Assembly: GCF_002204795.1 (NCBI RefSeq)
Contig: NZ_NIXO01000051.1
Coordinates: 1-46,822 of the forward strand
DNA: 46,822 bases
From: Pseudomonas sp. K2I15
GTDB lineage: Bacteria; Pseudomonadota; Gammaproteobacteria; Pseudomonadales; Pseudomonadaceae
Reading direction: 5' to 3'
Under the pieces are notes generated by a model that worked only from the letters and a program-made list of their open reading frames with translations, did not search any database and was not told the origin of the DNA. Positions 46,791-46,822 of this stretch are shown here, piece by piece. Made by a program: the position numbers and the translations under genes. Positions within the stretch are counted from its first letter, which is position 1. The number at the start of each line of letters is the position of its first letter.

Positions 46791-46822
46791 AGTGTCATTC
46801 ACTGAATATGTGTCTGATACAC

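Overview
The window looks like a chromosomal segment of a fluorescent Pseudomonas, most likely the P. fluorescens group. Coding DNA is GC-rich with strong third-position G/C. The gene order algB-kinB, then dsbA-cytochrome c4-engB-polA-thrB-znuA/zur-znuC-znuB, matches the P. aeruginosa PA5483-PA5505 neighbourhood as I remember it. Gene ends carry the short palindromic REP elements typical of this group. Nearly everything is core genome. No insertion sequence, CRISPR array, tRNA or rRNA was seen.

Left part (1-11.0 kb): a Na/phosphate cotransporter family protein, a membrane-anchored M16 peptidase, a DUF5924/DUF2914-type membrane protein, a four-gene Mla/MCE-type lipid transport operon (STAS-permease, ATPase, MlaD-like protein, auxiliary lipoprotein), a nucleoside-gate (SpmA/SpmB-like) membrane protein and a GltP-type glutamate/aspartate symporter.

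Alginate and envelope part (11.6-22.9 kb): an Ivy-type lysozyme inhibitor, a DUF1328 miniprotein of 54 codons and an unrecognised small membrane protein run leftwards, away from algB-kinB. The divergent region holds a convincing sigma-54 promoter, an IHF-like site and repeated palindromes, so AlgB (an NtrC-type activator with GAFTGA) may drive this small operon. Then follow ampDh2, a GGDEF diguanylate cyclase, an endonuclease/exonuclease/phosphatase protein, dsbA, two c-type cytochromes and engB. Between engB and polA lies the ErsA sRNA (positional counterpart of Spot 42) with an AlgU-type promoter and an intrinsic terminator.

Middle part (22.9-36.0 kb): polA, a DUF2782 protein, thrB, the zinc-uptake cluster (znuA divergent from zur-znuC-znuB with a Zur-box-like site), a small lipoprotein, the large catalase katE, and the methionine importer metN-metI-metQ.

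Right part (36.0-46.8 kb): a small BRO-N (phage antirepressor-like) gene sits behind an intricately folded leader between two REP clusters. Beyond it lies a complete aa3/caa3 cytochrome c oxidase cluster read leftwards: coxB, coxA, ctaG, coxC, surf1, a PA0111-like gene, ctaA, cyoE and sco, with one small DUF2909 gene in opposite orientation. It has a clear sigma-70 promoter. The window ends with an unrecognised 215-residue protein and a truncated REP.

The most interesting non-textbook items are the BRO-N leader, whose mutually exclusive pairings could hide or expose the ribosome binding site, and the sigma-54/IHF/palindrome promoter facing away from algB.
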